Source: JBOFCO01 sp051646105
GTDB lineage: Bacteria; Pseudomonadota; Alphaproteobacteria; Rhodobacterales; Rhodobacteraceae
Length of the DNA: 23,932 bases
Reading direction: 5' to 3'
Assembly (NCBI GenBank): GCA_051646105.1
Contig: JBOFCO010000233.1
Coordinates: 1 to 23,932 of the forward strand
This document shows positions 22,374 through 23,932 of the stretch, in pieces (the stretch's first letter is position 1; the number at the start of each line of letters is the position of its first letter). The notes below the pieces were generated by a model. It was not told the origin of the DNA, searched no databases, and worked only from the letters and a program-made list of their open reading frames with translations. The position numbers and the translations under genes were made by a program.

Positions 22374-22467
22374 GGGCGCGGTCCTTTCGGGAATGTGCCG
22401 CAAAAACCTAATGTTCATGGCGCGGCTTGGCAATCGCCTCACGCGGGCGTGATGCGGCTGGCAGATT

Positions 22468-23736
22468 TCACGTTTCGGGCGGTTGCACCAGAACCTTGTC
22501 GATGCGCCGTCCGTCAAGATCGATCACTTCCATCGTCCAGCCATGAAACCTGACCTTGTCCCCCAGCCCCGGCAGATGGCCGGCAAGATCAAGGATCAGG
22601 CCCGCGACGGTTTCATAGTCACGATCATCCTTCAGATTCACACCAATCCGGGCGGCAAACTCATCCGCGGGCATCCAGCCGGAAACCAGCAGGCTTCCAT
22701 CATCGCGTTGCACCAGACGCGGCTCGTCATCGGTATCGAAACCACCGGTGATCGCGCCAAGAATATCGTTGGGGGTGATGATCCCTTCGAAGTGCCCGTA
22801 TTCATCATAGACCAGCAGCATATGGGCAGGGGCTTCTCGCAGGCGGTCGATTACCTCAAGCGCGGGCAGGCTGTCGTGAATGACCGGCGCGGGCAACAGC
22901 ACACTGCGCGGATCAAACCCCCTGTCGGGCGCGCGCAGCAGGTCGCTGGCGCGGATCACGCCGACGATTTCTTCCTCTCCGCCATCTCTCAGCGGCAACC
23001 GCGAATGGCCCGAATCCAGAAACCGTGCCACGATCTGCGCCCGTGTTTCACCAACATCCACAAGTGAAACGTCGTGGCGCGGCGTCATCAGGCCACGCGC
23101 CGTGCGGTCACCGATACGCATGACACCGGCGATCATTTCCGTTTCCGCCTTCTCCATGACGCCCGCGCCTTCCGCCTCGGCGATCAACATGCGGATTTCC
23201 TCGTCGGTAACGCCGCTTTCCTTGCGGCCCGACTGGCCCAAAAGCCACAGCAGTGCCCGGCCGGAAACGTCCAGCAGCAGCACAAGCGGTGCGGCCACCA
23301 CCGATATGCCACGCATCAACGGTGCAACACGGGCGGCAATCGCCTCGGGCGCCGACAGGGCAATCTGCTTGGGCACCAGTTCGCCCACGATCAGCGACAG
23401 ATAGGTGATCGCGACCACAACACCACCCACGCCAAGTGGATGCGCCAGCGACGGCGGCACCCCCAGGCCAGGCAGGGCCGAAGCAAGCCGCGCGCCCAGC
23501 GTGGCACCGGAAAATGCCCCCGAAAGCACGCCCACCAGCGTGATGCCGATCTGCACGCTGGACAGGAACCTCCCGGGATTTTCTGCAAGCCGCAGCGCCG
23601 TTGCCGCACCGCTGCTGCCCTGATCCGCCATGACCCGCAGTCGGGCGGGCCGGGCGGAAACCACCGCCAGTTCCGACATCGCCAGAAAGCCGTTCAGCAA
23701 GGTCAGAACCAGAACGATTCCGATCTCGAGAAACAT
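22468..23736 (-). CDS. CNNM/CBS domain (HlyC/CorC-type) membrane protein
   Basis: The 422-residue protein has an N-terminal DUF21/CNNM membrane domain (about 1-190, with hydrophobic segments near 1-22, 60-85, 105-125 and 145-170), two CBS domains (about 205-335, including GLMTPRHDV and GIITPNDILGAITGGF) and a C-terminal CorC/HlyC domain (about 345-420, ending DGRRIDKVLVQPPE). The membrane part carries NPGRFLSSVQIGITLVG and GELVPKQIAL, both family hallmarks. Such proteins are often labelled haemolysins, but CNNM relatives are linked to magnesium or cobalt efflux; that is the better guess. The ATG at 23736 follows AAGGACAGGA. It lies 55 bases after the ETF-QO gene and 94 bases before the TPR gene. 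Confidence 0.9.
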   Translation of the reverse strand: MFLEIGIVLVLTLLNGFLAMSELAVVSARPARLRVMADQGSSGAATALRLAENPGRFLSSVQIGITLVGVLSGAFSGATLGARLASALPGLGVPPSLAHPLGVGGVVVAITYLSLIVGELVPKQIALSAPEAIAARVAPLMRGISVVAAPLVLLLDVSGRALLWLLGQSGRKESGVTDEEIRMLIAEAEGAGVMEKAETEMIAGVMRIGDRTARGLMTPRHDVSLVDVGETRAQIVARFLDSGHSRLPLRDGGEEEIVGVIRASDLLRAPDRGFDPRSVLLPAPVIHDSLPALEVIDRLREAPAHMLLVYDEYGHFEGIITPNDILGAITGGFDTDDEPRLVQRDDGSLLVSGWMPADEFAARIGVNLKDDRDYETVAGLILDLAGHLPGLGDKVRFHGWTMEVIDLDGRRIDKVLVQPPET

Positions 23737-23791
23737 TGGGGTCCTGTCCTTCCGGCGGCCTGCGCCTGTTGCACCTTATACGGTCGTCTTT

Positions 23792-23932
23792 TCACATATT
23801 CGGATAGTTAGGCCCGTCTGCGCCCTGTGGTGTTTTCCATGTGATGTTCTGTGACGGGTCCTTGATGTCGCAGGTTTTGCAGTGGACGCAGTTCTGGAAG
23901 TTGATCTGGAAGCGGGGGCCGGTTTCGCTGTC
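23792..23932 (-). CDS. Electron transfer flavoprotein-ubiquinone oxidoreductase, C-terminal end (cut by window edge)
   Basis: The last 46 codons plus TGA were read on the minus strand from the window edge. They contain NFQNCVHCKTCDIKDPSQNI, TWKTPQGADGPNYPNM at the end. This is the C-terminus of ETF-QO: the CVHCKTC cluster supplies three of the four ligands of its 4Fe-4S centre, and the GGGP-Y-M-type ending is family-typical. ETF-QO carries electrons from reduced ETF, generated by fatty-acid and amino-acid oxidation, to ubiquinone at the inner membrane. The FAD domain and the remaining Cys lie outside the window. It is the first visible gene of the minus-strand run that leads to CNNM, TPR and ispE. 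Confidence 0.95.
   Translation of the reverse strand, partial: DSETGPRFQINFQNCVHCKTCDIKDPSQNITWKTPQGADGPNYPNM

Noticed and set aside
1..23932. A hidden defence island, prophage or integrative element.
   Set aside because: All genes are core metabolic or envelope types with uniform composition; I saw no integrase, transposase, att-like repeat or tRNA edge.

Overview
The window reads as ordinary chromosomal DNA of an alphaproteobacterium of the Rhodobacterales (Paracoccus/Rhodobacter/Roseobacter type). The basis is high G+C, gene overlaps typical of compact operons, several GTG starts, a PHB pathway (phaA-phaB), a long-chain polyprenyl diphosphate synthase of the ubiquinone type, an argH / small lipoprotein / lysA / DUF4175 neighbourhood, YdcH-like and DUF2007 proteins, and the C-terminus of an ETF-ubiquinone oxidoreductase. 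The assignment rests on recognising families, not on any search. I see no tRNA, rRNA, transposase, integrase, phage gene, CRISPR array or recognisable defence system, and no gap between genes longer than about 235 bases.

Layout. (1) 1-3786, minus strand: a tight six-gene run ftsE > ftsX > plsC-type acyltransferase > TfoX-N protein > PPOX-type flavoprotein > rlmJ (cut by the window edge), joined by overlaps or gaps of a few bases. (2) 3922-5070, plus: a zinc-ribbon (MJ0042-type) single-pass membrane protein divergent from ftsE. (3) 5112-9637, minus: small lipoprotein > DUF2834 membrane protein > lysA > DUF4175 giant membrane protein with a Gln/Gly-rich tract. (4) 9872-10654, plus: an exported protein with a VPLPA-type sorting motif that is not at the C-terminus. 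(5) argH (minus) and a TlpA-like thioredoxin (plus), diverging from only 21 bases. (6) tag (minus) and a stand-alone EAL protein (plus), diverging from a 122-base region with a 17-base dyad.

(7) 14468-16469, plus: phaA and phaB, each followed by a strong intrinsic terminator, then a YddG-like EamA exporter. (8) 17466-18725, minus: DUF2007 > TrmN6-like methyltransferase, then a small YdcH/DUF465 gene (55 aa). (9) 18778-19782, plus: polyprenyl diphosphate synthase. (10) 19799-23932, minus: ETF-QO (3' end only) > CNNM/CBS protein > TPR protein > ispE, the last two overlapping.

How they fit together: FtsEX (division, cell-wall hydrolase control) shares an apparent operon with a phospholipid acyltransferase; ArgH and LysA close the arginine and lysine pathways; PhaA and PhaB carry acetyl-CoA to 3-hydroxybutyryl-CoA for storage polymer; IspE and the polyprenyl synthase serve isoprenoid and quinone supply; ETF-QO feeds electrons into that quinone pool. 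I found no clear new multi-gene system. The items most worth a second look are the zinc-ribbon membrane protein facing ftsEX, the TPR-ispE pair that lacks lolB between them, the phaA/phaB terminator, and the misplaced VPLPA sorting signal.
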